DNA from: Thermoguttaceae bacterium
GTDB taxonomy: Bacteria; Planctomycetota; Planctomycetia; Pirellulales; Thermoguttaceae
Assembly (NCBI GenBank): GCA_017454585.1
Contig: JAFTCU010000338.1
Coordinates: 1-23,283, forward strand
Direction: 5' to 3'
Length of the DNA stretch: 23,283 nt
Below are positions 15,712 through 23,283 of this stretch, in pieces; positions within the stretch are counted from its first letter, which is position 1, and the number at the start of each line of letters is the position of its first letter. The notes under the pieces are model-generated. The model saw only the letters and a list, made by a program, of their open reading frames with translations. It made no database searches and was not told where the DNA came from. The translations under genes and the position numbers were made by a program.

Positions 15712-17724
15712 ATGCTGCACTGGTCCCTGGAATTCCAATCCGCGTTTCCCGCCTGGCTGATTTTTCTTTTCGGCCTGATCCTGGTGGCTGGTGCGTTTTT
15801 TCTGAACCATCGGGACAAAAATCCGTCCCGGCTCCGTAGTACGTTCCGTTTTGCCGCGGCGTTTCTGCTTTTTCTGGGCGTTTCCCAGCTCGCCCTGGTC
15901 GAGTACAAAGTCCCGGTCCCGGGTCTCGCTTTGATTTTGGATGATTCGCCGAGTATGAACCTTCCAGCGGGATCGGGAAAATCCCGGCTCGAATCTGCTC
16001 AGAATCTTTCGGAAGAACTGGCTATGCTCCTTCGGTGCGCCAACGTCCCGGTCCGAATGTTCCGCCTCTCCGAAATCGTCCCCTCGGACCCGGCCGGCAC
16101 ACCGCTCGGAACGGCGGTCTTGAGCACACTGCGGACGGACGTTTTTTCCACTTCCGACGGCCGCGAACGTCTGGCGGGCGTGGTTTTACTGACGGACGGC
16201 ATTGCAACGGACGGGATCGCCTCTGAAACCATTGGAGCCGAGACGCGAAAACGCTGCTGCGCCCTTTTTCCGGCCGTGATCGGCCCCTCCGACGGGAAGG
16301 AGGTCCCACAAATCTACGCCGAGTGGCTGAACCCCGCCTCGACGTTTCTGGCAGGCGAAACGTCCGATCTGAAATTTCGTGTTTCCGCGCTGAATCTCCC
16401 CGAAAATCATCCGGTTTCCGTGCGTCTTAAGGCCCCCGACGGGCGGACGCTGGCCGAAAAATCGGTCCTTTTCCCCGAAACTTCCGGCTCGGCCGCGCTG
16501 GTTTTCAACTGGTCTCCTGAAGCAGAAGGCCCGCAGACGCTAAGACTCGAAACGGAAATCAAATCCCCGATTCTTTCAACGATGAACCCGGGAATTTCCA
16601 TTCCATTGACCGTTGCGGAACATTTGTGCCGTGTGCTCCTCATCACGAACGGGCCGGACTGGGAGTTTCGGAATCTTCGAAACCTTCTCGCCCGGGAACC
16701 GTCGATCCAGCTGGAAACCTGGTCCCCTGCCTCATCGCCGCTTGCGATGGCCCCGGAGCAGGACGCATTTTTGCGCCCGGATTTCCCATCGACCGAGGAA
16801 CTGACGCAAACGGACGTGGTGATTTTCGACTCGGTCTCCCCGCAGGACCTTGGCACGGAGTACGTTTCCCGCATGCGTTCCGCGTGGCTGGATGAACCGG
16901 CTGAAAACGTACGTCCTCATGGTCTGGTCGTGCTCGCAGGCCGGAATTTCCGCCCGGAGTCGTGGCTTCGTTCCGAGCTGAGTCCTTTGCTTCCGGTTTC
17001 CCTCAACAGCATGACGTTCCAGAACTTCCCGACTGGAGTCAAAGAGGTTTTTCTCCCGGCAGGTCAGGCTTTTTGCGCGTCTGAAGGGATTCAACTCCCG
17101 GAAAACCTTCCGCCCATCCACACATTCTGGAGCGTCCCCGCCCTGAGCCGAAACGCACAGGCGCTCGCGGAGGCTCAAACCTCGGTGGGGGGTTTTCCTC
17201 TGCTGATCCTGGGACGGTCAGACCGTGTTTCCACGCTTTTCCACGCGACCGATAATTCGTGGCGGTGGCGCAAAAACGACGACTCGTTCTTCCGCGCGTA
17301 CTGGGTCCAGATGCTTCACGCCCTCCGAAGGAACGAAACCCGGGCACAAAATCCGGCCCCTAAAGCTCCAAAAGAGCAGAAAGAAGCCCCGAACATGGAA
17401 GAAGTAACGGCCGCGGAGAAACTCCCGCTTGAAATTCCTTCCCAACCGGCCGATTTCCGACGGACGACCCCGGACCGCGTGACGATGGCCGAGTGGGCCG
17501 AACGCAACGGCGGGAACGTTTTGGACCCGGAAAATCAGGACGCCCAGCGCATGACCGAAGAAATTCTTTTGACGCTCCGTTCCCAGCCCGCCGCGCCGGA
17601 AACGGTGGAGACTTCGCACCGCTTCATCACTTGGCCGCTGGTCTGGCTGGCCCTTTGCGCGGTCCTGGCCGTTTTGTTCGCCACGGAGGGAAAGCGCAAA
17701 ACCACAGAACAAACTCCGCTTTAA
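15712..17724 (+). CDS. Membrane VWA-domain protein with an amidotransferase-like region
   Basis: A 670-residue membrane protein. Two transmembrane helices lie near residues 12-31 and 45-63, and a third near 638-658 followed by a basic tail. Between the second and third is a von Willebrand A fold with a nearly complete MIDAS metal site: D77-x-S79-x-S81, a Thr at 130 or 134, and D162 in LLTDG. After an Ig-like stretch (about 200-300), residues about 310-430 (VLLITNGPDWEFRNLRNLL, then VVIFDSVSP and LVVLAGRNF) look like the class I glutamine amidotransferase-like fold found in such proteins. A catalytic Cys is not evident. This layout matches unnamed planctomycetal BatA-like or aerotolerance-type proteins, thought to assemble complexes at the membrane with MoxR ATPases; none is here. 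It starts 36 nt after the SpoA-domain gene, without a Shine-Dalgarno. Confidence 0.8.
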   Translation: MLHWSLEFQSAFPAWLIFLFGLILVAGAFFLNHRDKNPSRLRSTFRFAAAFLLFLGVSQLALVEYKVPVPGLALILDDSPSMNLPAGSGKSRLESAQNLSEELAMLLRCANVPVRMFRLSEIVPSDPAGTPLGTAVLSTLRTDVFSTSDGRERLAGVVLLTDGIATDGIASETIGAETRKRCCALFPAVIGPSDGKEVPQIYAEWLNPASTFLAGETSDLKFRVSALNLPENHPVSVRLKAPDGRTLAEKSVLFPETSGSAALVFNWSPEAEGPQTLRLETEIKSPILSTMNPGISIPLTVAEHLCRVLLITNGPDWEFRNLRNLLAREPSIQLETWSPASSPLAMAPEQDAFLRPDFPSTEELTQTDVVIFDSVSPQDLGTEYVSRMRSAWLDEPAENVRPHGLVVLAGRNFRPESWLRSELSPLLPVSLNSMTFQNFPTGVKEVFLPAGQAFCASEGIQLPENLPPIHTFWSVPALSRNAQALAEAQTSVGGFPLLILGRSDRVSTLFHATDNSWRWRKNDDSFFRAYWVQMLHALRRNETRAQNPAPKAPKEQKEAPNMEEVTAAEKLPLEIPSQPADFRRTTPDRVTMAEWAERNGGNVLDPENQDAQRMTEEILLTLRSQPAAPETVETSHRFITWPLVWLALCAVLAVLFATEGKRKTTEQTPL

Positions 17725-17729
17725 AATTC

Positions 17730-17850
17730 ATTTAAACACGGTTTTTCACGGATTAAATGGATTTACACGGATTTTTAAAGAAAACAGGATAAAATCTTTT
17801 CTGAGAAAATCCTTTTAATCTTTTTAATCCGGGAAAATCCGTGTTTAAAT
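17730..17850. repeat. Palindromic intergenic repeat with 28-bp arms, 26 of 28 matching
   Basis: Positions 17730-17757 and 17823-17850 are inverted copies with two mismatches. The core is TTTAAACACGG and CGGATTAAA. The A/T-rich centre carries partial repeats of the same words (ACACGGATTTTTAAA at 17764-17778). Nothing coding is seen in 17725-18027; besides this repeat that stretch holds the terminator at 17901 and the promoter at 17957. Confidence 0.7.
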
Positions 17851-17900
17851 CACTTCCTGAAGCGGGGCGGACGTGGTGTTTCGCCAGAGGACTCTCCTTT

Positions 17901-17935
17901 CCCCAAAAAATTTTCTCTTTTTGGGGACTTTTTTT
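17901..17935 (+). terminator. Strong intrinsic terminator after the VWA gene
   Basis: CCCCAAAAA (17901-17909) pairs with TTTTTGGGG (17918-17926) around an 8-nt loop, followed by AC and seven T residues (17929-17935). It ends transcription of the SpoA/VWA unit and insulates PEP-CTERM gene 2, whose promoter begins 22 nt later. Confidence 0.75.
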
Positions 17936-17956
17936 CACTTTTTACCTGAAAATTTC

Positions 17957-17984
17957 TTGCAAAAAATTAATTTCCGCTTAAAAT
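17957..17984 (+). promoter_or_regulatory. Sigma70-type promoter for PEP-CTERM gene 2
   Basis: TTGCAA (17957-17962), a 16-bp spacer, and TAAAAT (17979-17984). The start would be near 17991, 37 nt before the ATG. Its CTTGCxAAAAAT context is nearly the same as at PEP-CTERM gene 1 (4877-4888). Confidence 0.6.
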
Positions 17985-18027
17985 AGGAAATAAGTAATTA
18001 GAGTCTTTTTTTCGAGGGGAGATTTTT

Positions 18028-21000
18028 ATGTCACGTAAAACGTTCGGCCCGGTTTTGACTGCTGCGATCATGACGCTTTTCCTGTGCCTGGGGGCGCAGG
18101 CCGCCACGATCGATTCTGATATTACGGACACCGCGGACAATCAGTACAACTGGACGGATGCGACCGAGATCACGAACGGGGCGGTCGTGACCTTCACGCA
18201 TACGCAGAAACTTTCCGGCCCGATCACCATCACGAACGGAACGCTGAATCTGGGGAAGGAAAACGGTTTTGCGTCCGTCACCTCCATCACGGTCGGCAGT
18301 CAGGGAACGCTCAATTTCGCCTCGAAAAGCCCGTTCGGCACGGACAGCAACCCGCGTACGTTCACGATCGAGGAAGGCGGCGTTCTGGATTTCACGGCCA
18401 ACAATGGTACGTTCTCAAACATCGCGGAAATCGTCCTGAATGGCGGAACCGTCCAGAGCAGCTCCACGAGCGTTGACGCCAATTACGGCGCCTTCCTTTT
18501 CCGCGACAACGTGACGGCCAACGCGGACTCGTTGATCACCGCCCCCTTTACCGTCCGTTCCGGCTGGGGAAATAATGGGGGAAAACCGACCTGGACCGTG
18601 GCGGAAAACGCGACGCTCACCATTTCCGGAGGCGTGCGCTTCCAGGACACCGGGGCGAATCCGGACTACCCGATCATCACGAAAGCCGGCGCCGGAACGC
18701 TTCTCATCACCAGTGCCGCCAAGGCGGTCCACGCCTCCGCCGAGTTCATCATCTCGGGCGGTACGCTCAAATTCACGAACGTGAACTCCCTCCAGAGCGG
18801 CTCCAACGCGATGAAGATCACCGTGAACAACGGGAAACTCATGTTTGAAGGCTCTGGCGGAACCATCAAAAACAATATTGTGATCACGGAGGGCCAGAAC
18901 GTTGAATTCAAGTCCACGAGCGGCGAGCTTGCGTACACCGGCAGCCTGACCGGGAAAGGGACTTTCAGAAACACGCAGACCGAGTGGATGACGCTCAACC
19001 TGAAGGGGAACAACACCGCGTTTGAGGGCAGCGTTCAAAACTCCGGCCTCATGTTCTTCACCGGCGTGAATTCGGCCATTCCGAATGGAAAGTTCGTGGG
19101 TAACGGAACGGTGTGTTTCCTTCCCGCCGACGCGGCCAATACGGTCTTCCAGCTCGGTGAATTGTCGGGCGGCGGAACACTCCGTCCGAGTCTGAACACC
19201 TCCGCGGATTATACCCTCCAGATCGGCGGTTTAAACACGAACTCGACGTTTTCCGGCAAGCTCGCCGACTATGACGACGGCAATGGCCAGAATTACGCCA
19301 GGTCCATGGCGATCGAGAAAGTCGGGACGGGAACGCTGACCCTCACGAACAACACCAACAATTACCGCGGCGGCACCGTCGTTACGGCCGGAAAACTGGC
19401 TTACACCGTCTCCGGCGCACTGGGACGGGGTTCCGTCTCCGTCGGTTCGAACACGGCCACCGACCCGGGCGCCACGCTTTACTTCTCGAATCCCAACTCG
19501 AACCATGGCACGATTTCCGAGGACATTCTGGTCAATAAAACCGGAACGTTCGAAATGGTAACGCAAAGCAGCAAGATATATTATGCCGGTGCGCTCACAG
19601 GAACAGGAACGGTCAAAGGCGACACGAACAAATTCCACATCTATTTCACCGGCGACAATACGGCCTTCGAGGGCACGGTTCAGATGTCCGGCGCAAACTT
19701 CACGTTCTTCCAAGCCCCCGCGAGCGCCAGCGAGAAAGCATCCTACAACATTTCCTCATCGGCCGTTTTCCTGAACACCGCGGCGGGCCAGGTTTACAAA
19801 TTCGGCTCGCTTCAGATGACCGGCAACGAGTGGCGTTTCAGCACGGAGACCCCCCAGGGCATGTACTCGGCCACGATGCAGGTCGGCGCGCTCGGCAAGG
19901 ACGACCTGATCCAGACGAACCTGCAGGCGGACATCAAGCTGGAAAAGGTCGGTAACGGCACGCTGACCATCAAGCAGAAAGGGACGAGCAACAACTCGTT
20001 CTCCGGCGGAACGGTCGTGAAGGCCGGAACGGTGGACGCGACGTACCCGAAGGCCCTCGGTAATGGCGCGGTCTCCGTCGAGGGCGGCACGCTCAAGTAC
20101 ACCGGCGGCTCCACCACCTTCGCCAACAATACGACCGTCGGAACGGACGGGACCCTCCAGCTCGACAAAGAGGGCACGACGCTGACCGTCACCGGCTCAC
20201 TGGCGGGCGACGGGAAAATCGACGTTCAGAACGGAACTTTCTACTACAAAGGAAAAGATGGCGCGGTCACGACCACCTTCGCTCAGGACATTAATATCGG
20301 CGCCAACGGCAAATTCCAGTACGACCACGGCTCTACGCTATCCGGCGATATAACCGGTTCCGGCGTCATTCAGAACTCCGGCGGCTGGTCCTACTACACC
20401 GGCAACAACTCGGCCTTTACGGGAACGTTCCAGCTCAACGACCTGACGTTCTTCCAGGACGGGCCAAGCTCAAGCGGCCTGGCGACCTACCAGGGGAACG
20501 GCCCGATCATCCTGAAAGTAACCGACCCGGCGAAAAACGTCTTCGAGTTCGGCAACCCTGCCGGGAATATGCTGATCCGTCCCAGCGGCGGGTCTTTGAA
20601 TACGCACTACGTGAAGATCGGCGGCACGGATGAGGATTTCACCTACTCCGGCGTGCTTTGCGACTACGGTGACAAGACTACGGGCCTGATCAAAACCGGG
20701 GCCGGCACACTGACGCTCACCGCGGATATGTCGAAAGCGGGCACGATTGCCGGAGATGGGGGTGCGAAACCCTACTCCCTCGGCACGACGGTAGAAAACG
20801 GTCGGCTCGTGATCGCGGAAGGCGCCGTCATTGGAGCGGGCACCGGTGACCTGGTCCTCGTGAATTCGGTTTCCGCTGACGCCAACCCGGCCATCACGCT
20901 CAGCGGAACGATTCGCGGTGATTTGCAGATCGACGGTTTGCTGGCGATCGACTTCACCGACGCGAATAATCCCGTCGGAACGGTCACGGGCGACATTACT

Positions 21001-21315
21001 TTCGGCGACTCGGCCGGGCTTCAGGCCCTTTTTGGCGACGAGGGGTGGAATCCGGACATGACGTACACGCTGAATTCCGCCAATTCCGGCGAATTGTTTA
21101 CCTCCATGTCGAGACTTTGCGCCGAGGCGATCGAGGCCGGAACGCTTCCGAGTGAATTTTCGGTCATAGCGACCGCTGGCGGCATCCTTTTAGGGGTCAA
21201 CGGCGAAACCGGAGGCGTGCCGGAACCGGCCACGTGGGTTTTGATGATTCTCGGTTTGGTGGGAGTGACATTTGCATGTAACAAACGTTCTCGCCTGGAA
21301 ATCTCTGGAAAATGA
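18028..21315 (+). CDS. Giant PEP-CTERM surface protein with autotransporter-associated beta-strand repeats (2)
   Basis: A 1095-residue exported protein. The ATG follows a strong GAGGGGAGA Shine-Dalgarno, unusual in this window, so the start is secure. The signal peptide ends near GAQA-ATI (about residue 25). The C-terminus has VPEPATW at 1064-1070, a hydrophobic stretch, and a longer polar tail (CNKRSRLEISGK) than PEP-CTERM protein 1. PATR-like motifs lie near 218 (KAGAGTLLITS), 431 (KVGTGTLTLTN, then YRGGTVVTAGKL), 641 and 890. An extended module recurs near 332-455, 547-670 and 797-905 and resembles the module of PEP-CTERM protein 1, so the two are probably paralogues of one surface family. 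Function beyond surface exposure is unknown. Its TGA overlaps the ATG of the exonuclease gene. Confidence 0.85.
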   Translation: MSRKTFGPVLTAAIMTLFLCLGAQAATIDSDITDTADNQYNWTDATEITNGAVVTFTHTQKLSGPITITNGTLNLGKENGFASVTSITVGSQGTLNFASKSPFGTDSNPRTFTIEEGGVLDFTANNGTFSNIAEIVLNGGTVQSSSTSVDANYGAFLFRDNVTANADSLITAPFTVRSGWGNNGGKPTWTVAENATLTISGGVRFQDTGANPDYPIITKAGAGTLLITSAAKAVHASAEFIISGGTLKFTNVNSLQSGSNAMKITVNNGKLMFEGSGGTIKNNIVITEGQNVEFKSTSGELAYTGSLTGKGTFRNTQTEWMTLNLKGNNTAFEGSVQNSGLMFFTGVNSAIPNGKFVGNGTVCFLPADAANTVFQLGELSGGGTLRPSLNTSADYTLQIGGLNTNSTFSGKLADYDDGNGQNYARSMAIEKVGTGTLTLTNNTNNYRGGTVVTAGKLAYTVSGALGRGSVSVGSNTATDPGATLYFSNPNSNHGTISEDILVNKTGTFEMVTQSSKIYYAGALTGTGTVKGDTNKFHIYFTGDNTAFEGTVQMSGANFTFFQAPASASEKASYNISSSAVFLNTAAGQVYKFGSLQMTGNEWRFSTETPQGMYSATMQVGALGKDDLIQTNLQADIKLEKVGNGTLTIKQKGTSNNSFSGGTVVKAGTVDATYPKALGNGAVSVEGGTLKYTGGSTTFANNTTVGTDGTLQLDKEGTTLTVTGSLAGDGKIDVQNGTFYYKGKDGAVTTTFAQDINIGANGKFQYDHGSTLSGDITGSGVIQNSGGWSYYTGNNSAFTGTFQLNDLTFFQDGPSSSGLATYQGNGPIILKVTDPAKNVFEFGNPAGNMLIRPSGGSLNTHYVKIGGTDEDFTYSGVLCDYGDKTTGLIKTGAGTLTLTADMSKAGTIAGDGGAKPYSLGTTVENGRLVIAEGAVIGAGTGDLVLVNSVSADANPAITLSGTIRGDLQIDGLLAIDFTDANNPVGTVTGDITFGDSAGLQALFGDEGWNPDMTYTLNSANSGELFTSMSRLCAEAIEAGTLPSEFSVIATAGGILLGVNGETGGVPEPATWVLMILGLVGVTFACNKRSRLEISGK

Positions 21316-21824
21316 ATTTCGTTGCAATCGATTTTGAGACCGCAAACGGCTACAAGGACAGCGCGTGCGCCGTGGGGCTGGTGCGGTGCGTGGACGGTGT
21401 GCTGACTGAGGAGTTTCAGACCCTCATTCGGCCGCCGGTTCTTTATTTTTGGTCACGTCACATCGACGTTCACGGGATCACGCCCGCGGACGTGCGTCCC
21501 TACGGCCTCTTTAACGCGTACTGGGACCAGATGCGGGATTTCATCGGTGACTCGCTCCTCGTCGCGCATAATGCCCCATTTGACCGCGGCGTCCTGAACG
21601 CCTGCCTCGACCATTTCGACCTGCCGCCGATCCCGAACCCGTGGAAATGCTCGTGCCGTACCGCGCGCAAGTACTTCCCGAACGTTCTGCACGTGCAGCT
21701 TCCGAACTACCGGCTGAACACGGTCGCAGAATACTTTAACATCAAATTCAACCACCACGATGCCCTCGAGGACGCGCGAGCCTGCGCCCTGATCATGGCA
21801 CAAATGGAGGCAAAACACGGATGA
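21312..21824 (+). CDS. DEDDh 3'-5' exonuclease, DNA polymerase III epsilon-like
   Basis: A 170-residue single-domain exonuclease of the DnaQ-like superfamily. The four acidic residues and the histidine of the DEDDh class are all visible: D7 and E9 in AIDFETAN, D91 in VAHNAPFD, and H149 and D154 in HHDALEDA. It should remove nucleotides from 3' ends of DNA or RNA with two metal ions, in the cytoplasm. At 170 residues it is a bare domain without the polymerase-binding tail of DnaQ, so a repair or RNA-trimming role is as likely as proofreading. The start overlaps the stop of PEP-CTERM gene 2 (ATGA), and no Shine-Dalgarno or promoter is evident, so it probably depends on translation of that gene. 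Its stop codon touches the heptamer repeat that follows. Confidence 0.88.
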   Translation: MNFVAIDFETANGYKDSACAVGLVRCVDGVLTEEFQTLIRPPVLYFWSRHIDVHGITPADVRPYGLFNAYWDQMRDFIGDSLLVAHNAPFDRGVLNACLDHFDLPPIPNPWKCSCRTARKYFPNVLHVQLPNYRLNTVAEYFNIKFNHHDALEDARACALIMAQMEAKHG

Positions 21825-21944
21825 ATAATGAATAACGAATAACGAATAATGAGAAGAAAGACTTCAACCTTTTGTTTTAATTGATCCTGCTTAAGCTTAA
21901 ACTCATTCTCTTCATGATTCGTTATTCATTATTCATTATTCGTT
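21823..21944. repeat. Heptamer tandem repeats in inverted orientation, filling the gap between two genes
   Basis: The left arm has four units, GAATAAT, GAATAAC, GAATAAC and GAATAAT (21823-21850). The right arm has four units of the complementary type, ATTCGTT, ATTCATT, ATTCATT and ATTCGTT (21917-21944). The arms can fold on each other. The left array starts inside the exonuclease stop codon (21822-21824) and the right one ends 9 nt before the epmA ATG. The centre holds the palindrome TTAAGCTTAA and no gene. Confidence 0.75.
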
Positions 21945-21953
21945 TTAATCAAA

Positions 21954-22913
21954 ATGAGTACCCGTGATTTTCGCCCTACTGCCACGCTGGAGATGCTTCG
22001 CCGGCGGTCGTGTTTGATTCAGAAAGTCCGTGACTTTTTCGGGGAACGCGGGTTTCTTGAGGTGGAGACTCCCATCCTCAGCGCCGACACCGTGGTCGAT
22101 CGGAATCTCGACCCGATGAGTCTCACCGAGGCCGGGCGCCGATACTTCCTCCAGACCTCGCCCGAGTTCGCCATGAAACGCCTCGTCGCGTCGTGGAACG
22201 TGCCGATCTTCCAGATTTGCAAGGTCTTCCGCCGGGACGAGTGCGGCCAGATACACAATCCGGAGTTCACGATGCTCGAGTTTTACCGCCCGGGCGACGA
22301 TCTGGAGCGCGGGATGCAGCTTCTGGACGATTTACAGGCAGAGATCCTCGGCCGGGGCCCAGCGTTGCGCATGACGTACCGGGAGGCGTTCCGGCGATTT
22401 CTCGGCCTGGACCCGCTCACCGCGTCGGTTTCGGAAATGGCGGAGGTGGCCCAGCGTGAAAAGATGGTGATCCCGGAGGGTTTTGATTTTTCAGAGTCGG
22501 CAAACCGGGACGACTGGCTCGATTTCCTCCTTGGCGAGCGGATCCAGCCGGAGCTGGGCGTGGAAGCGCCGCTGATCCTGTACGATTACCCGGCTTCGCA
22601 GGCGGCGCTGGCCGTTGCGCGGGGCGATGTGGCGGAACGGTTCGAGCTTTACGTTGATGGGATCGAGCTGGCGAACGGCTACCACGAACTCTGCGACCCG
22701 GCCGAGCTGCGCCGGCGCAATGCCGAGACGAACACACTGCGGGCGGCCGACGGAAAAGAGACGCTCCCCGAGGAAAGCCGACTGCTTGCCGCGATGGCCT
22801 TTGGCCTCCCGAACTGTGCGGGCACGGCCGTGGGTCTGGACCGTCTGATCATGCTGGCCCTTGGCGCGTCGTCGCTGGAAGAGATCCTCGCCTTCCCGTT
22901 CCGTGTGGCGTAA
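21954..22913 (+). CDS. epmA: Elongation factor P beta-lysyltransferase (EpmA/PoxA/GenX type)
   Basis: A 319-residue class II lysyl-tRNA-synthetase-like enzyme, close to the 325 residues of E. coli EpmA. It activates lysine or beta-lysine and attaches it to a conserved lysine of elongation factor P, which helps ribosomes through polyproline stretches. Visible are TSPEFAMKRL (68-77), motif 2 (FRRDE at 92-96 to MLEFYR at 107-112), ELANGYHEL near 238-246 and motif 3 (GTAVGLDRLIML, 290-301). The N-terminal OB-fold that binds the tRNA anticodon in true LysS is missing, which separates EpmA from LysS. EF-P and EpmB are not in the window. The ATG has no Shine-Dalgarno and directly follows the heptamer repeat element. 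No promoter of its own is recognised. Confidence 0.9.
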   Translation: MSTRDFRPTATLEMLRRRSCLIQKVRDFFGERGFLEVETPILSADTVVDRNLDPMSLTEAGRRYFLQTSPEFAMKRLVASWNVPIFQICKVFRRDECGQIHNPEFTMLEFYRPGDDLERGMQLLDDLQAEILGRGPALRMTYREAFRRFLGLDPLTASVSEMAEVAQREKMVIPEGFDFSESANRDDWLDFLLGERIQPELGVEAPLILYDYPASQAALAVARGDVAERFELYVDGIELANGYHELCDPAELRRRNAETNTLRAADGKETLPEESRLLAAMAFGLPNCAGTAVGLDRLIMLALGASSLEEILAFPFRVA

Positions 22914-22937
22914 AGCTGGAAATGCCGTAGTATTGGA

Positions 22938-23283
22938 TTAGGGTTCGTCTTTGAGGACCACTTTGTACTCGGCAGTAATGGTTTGGCCGGGTTCAAGGAG
23001 GATCGGGTCTTCGTGAACGCGCATCGTGCCGCCCATGTATGCGAACGCTTTCCAGCCGTCCCCCATGGAGTAGCCGGTCATGGGGCGCGTGTTCCCCTCT
23101 TTCTCCTCGATGGTCACCGAAACGTTTTTGCCGCCAATGGTCCCGGCCGCTTTGATCCAATTGCAGTCCTTCAGCCGCTCGTCGCCGCGGACGATCGCTC
23201 CGTCATGCGCGCCGGTGCTGTTCGAAAACCGGACGCTCTCGTTCATGTCCCGGGCGAAACGCATTCCGAGGCCGAAGTAGTAC
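22938..23283 (-). CDS. C-terminal part of a beta-sandwich protein, possibly PmoA/DUF6807-like; runs off the right edge
   Basis: The last 115 or so codons are in the window; the frame is open to the right edge (it reads YYFGLGMRFARDM from there), so an internal Met at 23264 is not the start. The pattern NWIKAAGTIGGKNVSVTI, then RPMTGYSMGDGWKAFAY and LLEPGQTITAEYKVVL, resembles the end of PmoA/DUF6807-type proteins and of some aldose-epimerase-like sandwiches, which end in a strand beginning LxPGxxxxxxY. That call is tentative and no catalytic residue can be assigned. The gene converges on epmA with a 24-bp gap and no visible terminator between them. Confidence 0.6.
   Translation of the reverse strand, partial: YYFGLGMRFARDMNESVRFSNSTGAHDGAIVRGDERLKDCNWIKAAGTIGGKNVSVTIEEKEGNTRPMTGYSMGDGWKAFAYMGGTMRVHEDPILLEPGQTITAEYKVVLKDEP

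Noticed and set aside
21823..21944. CRISPR array
   Set aside because: The units are 7 nt, directly adjacent and without spacers, so this is a tandem repeat. No cas gene is nearby.
21954..22913. Full lysyl-tRNA synthetase (LysS)
   Set aside because: The anticodon-binding OB-fold is missing and the length matches EpmA.

Overview
The window looks like chromosomal DNA of a Planctomycetota-type bacterium; a gut or anaerobic Pirellulales/Thermoguttaceae-like lineage is my guess from gene content, and another PVC phylum is not excluded. The reasons are two giant PEP-CTERM proteins built from autotransporter-associated beta-strand repeats, an HzsA-related CxxCH protein, a very large PQQ-propeller protein with a signal peptide, and a membrane VWA/amidotransferase-like protein, all typical of that group. 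Most starts lack a Shine-Dalgarno sequence, while sigma70-like promoters are easy to see.

Left side, minus strand (1-4742). An hzsA-like gene (4742-1359) with a good promoter overlaps nnrD (1362-478) by ATGA. Downstream on the same strand is a consensus promoter (448-421), a 24-codon phenylalanine-rich leader ORF (411-337), alternative hairpins, an intrinsic terminator (263-234) and then the start of a chorismate mutase gene (197 to beyond the left edge, probably pheA). Together these read as a classical phenylalanine transcription attenuator.

Divergent intergenic region (4743-5177). It holds two divergent promoters and a 141-bp palindromic, MITE-like element with 28-bp perfect inverted arms. 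The element lies in the presumed 5' UTR of the first PEP-CTERM gene.

Right side, plus strand (5178-22913). In order: PEP-CTERM protein 1 (5178-9128), a terminator-like hairpin, a 1846-residue PQQ-propeller protein (9221-14761), a FliM/FliN-like SpoA-domain protein with its own promoter (14896-15675), a VWA membrane protein (15712-17724), a palindromic repeat, a strong terminator and a promoter, PEP-CTERM protein 2 (18028-21315), a DEDDh exonuclease overlapping it by ATGA (21312-21824), a heptamer inverted-repeat element, and an EpmA-type lysyl-transferase (21954-22913). A partial convergent minus-strand gene (22938 to the right edge) closes the window.

Functionally the window mixes phenylalanine biosynthesis control, NAD(P)HX repair, EF-P modification, and a block of exported or surface proteins. 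I see no CRISPR array, tRNA, rRNA, transposase or phage gene.
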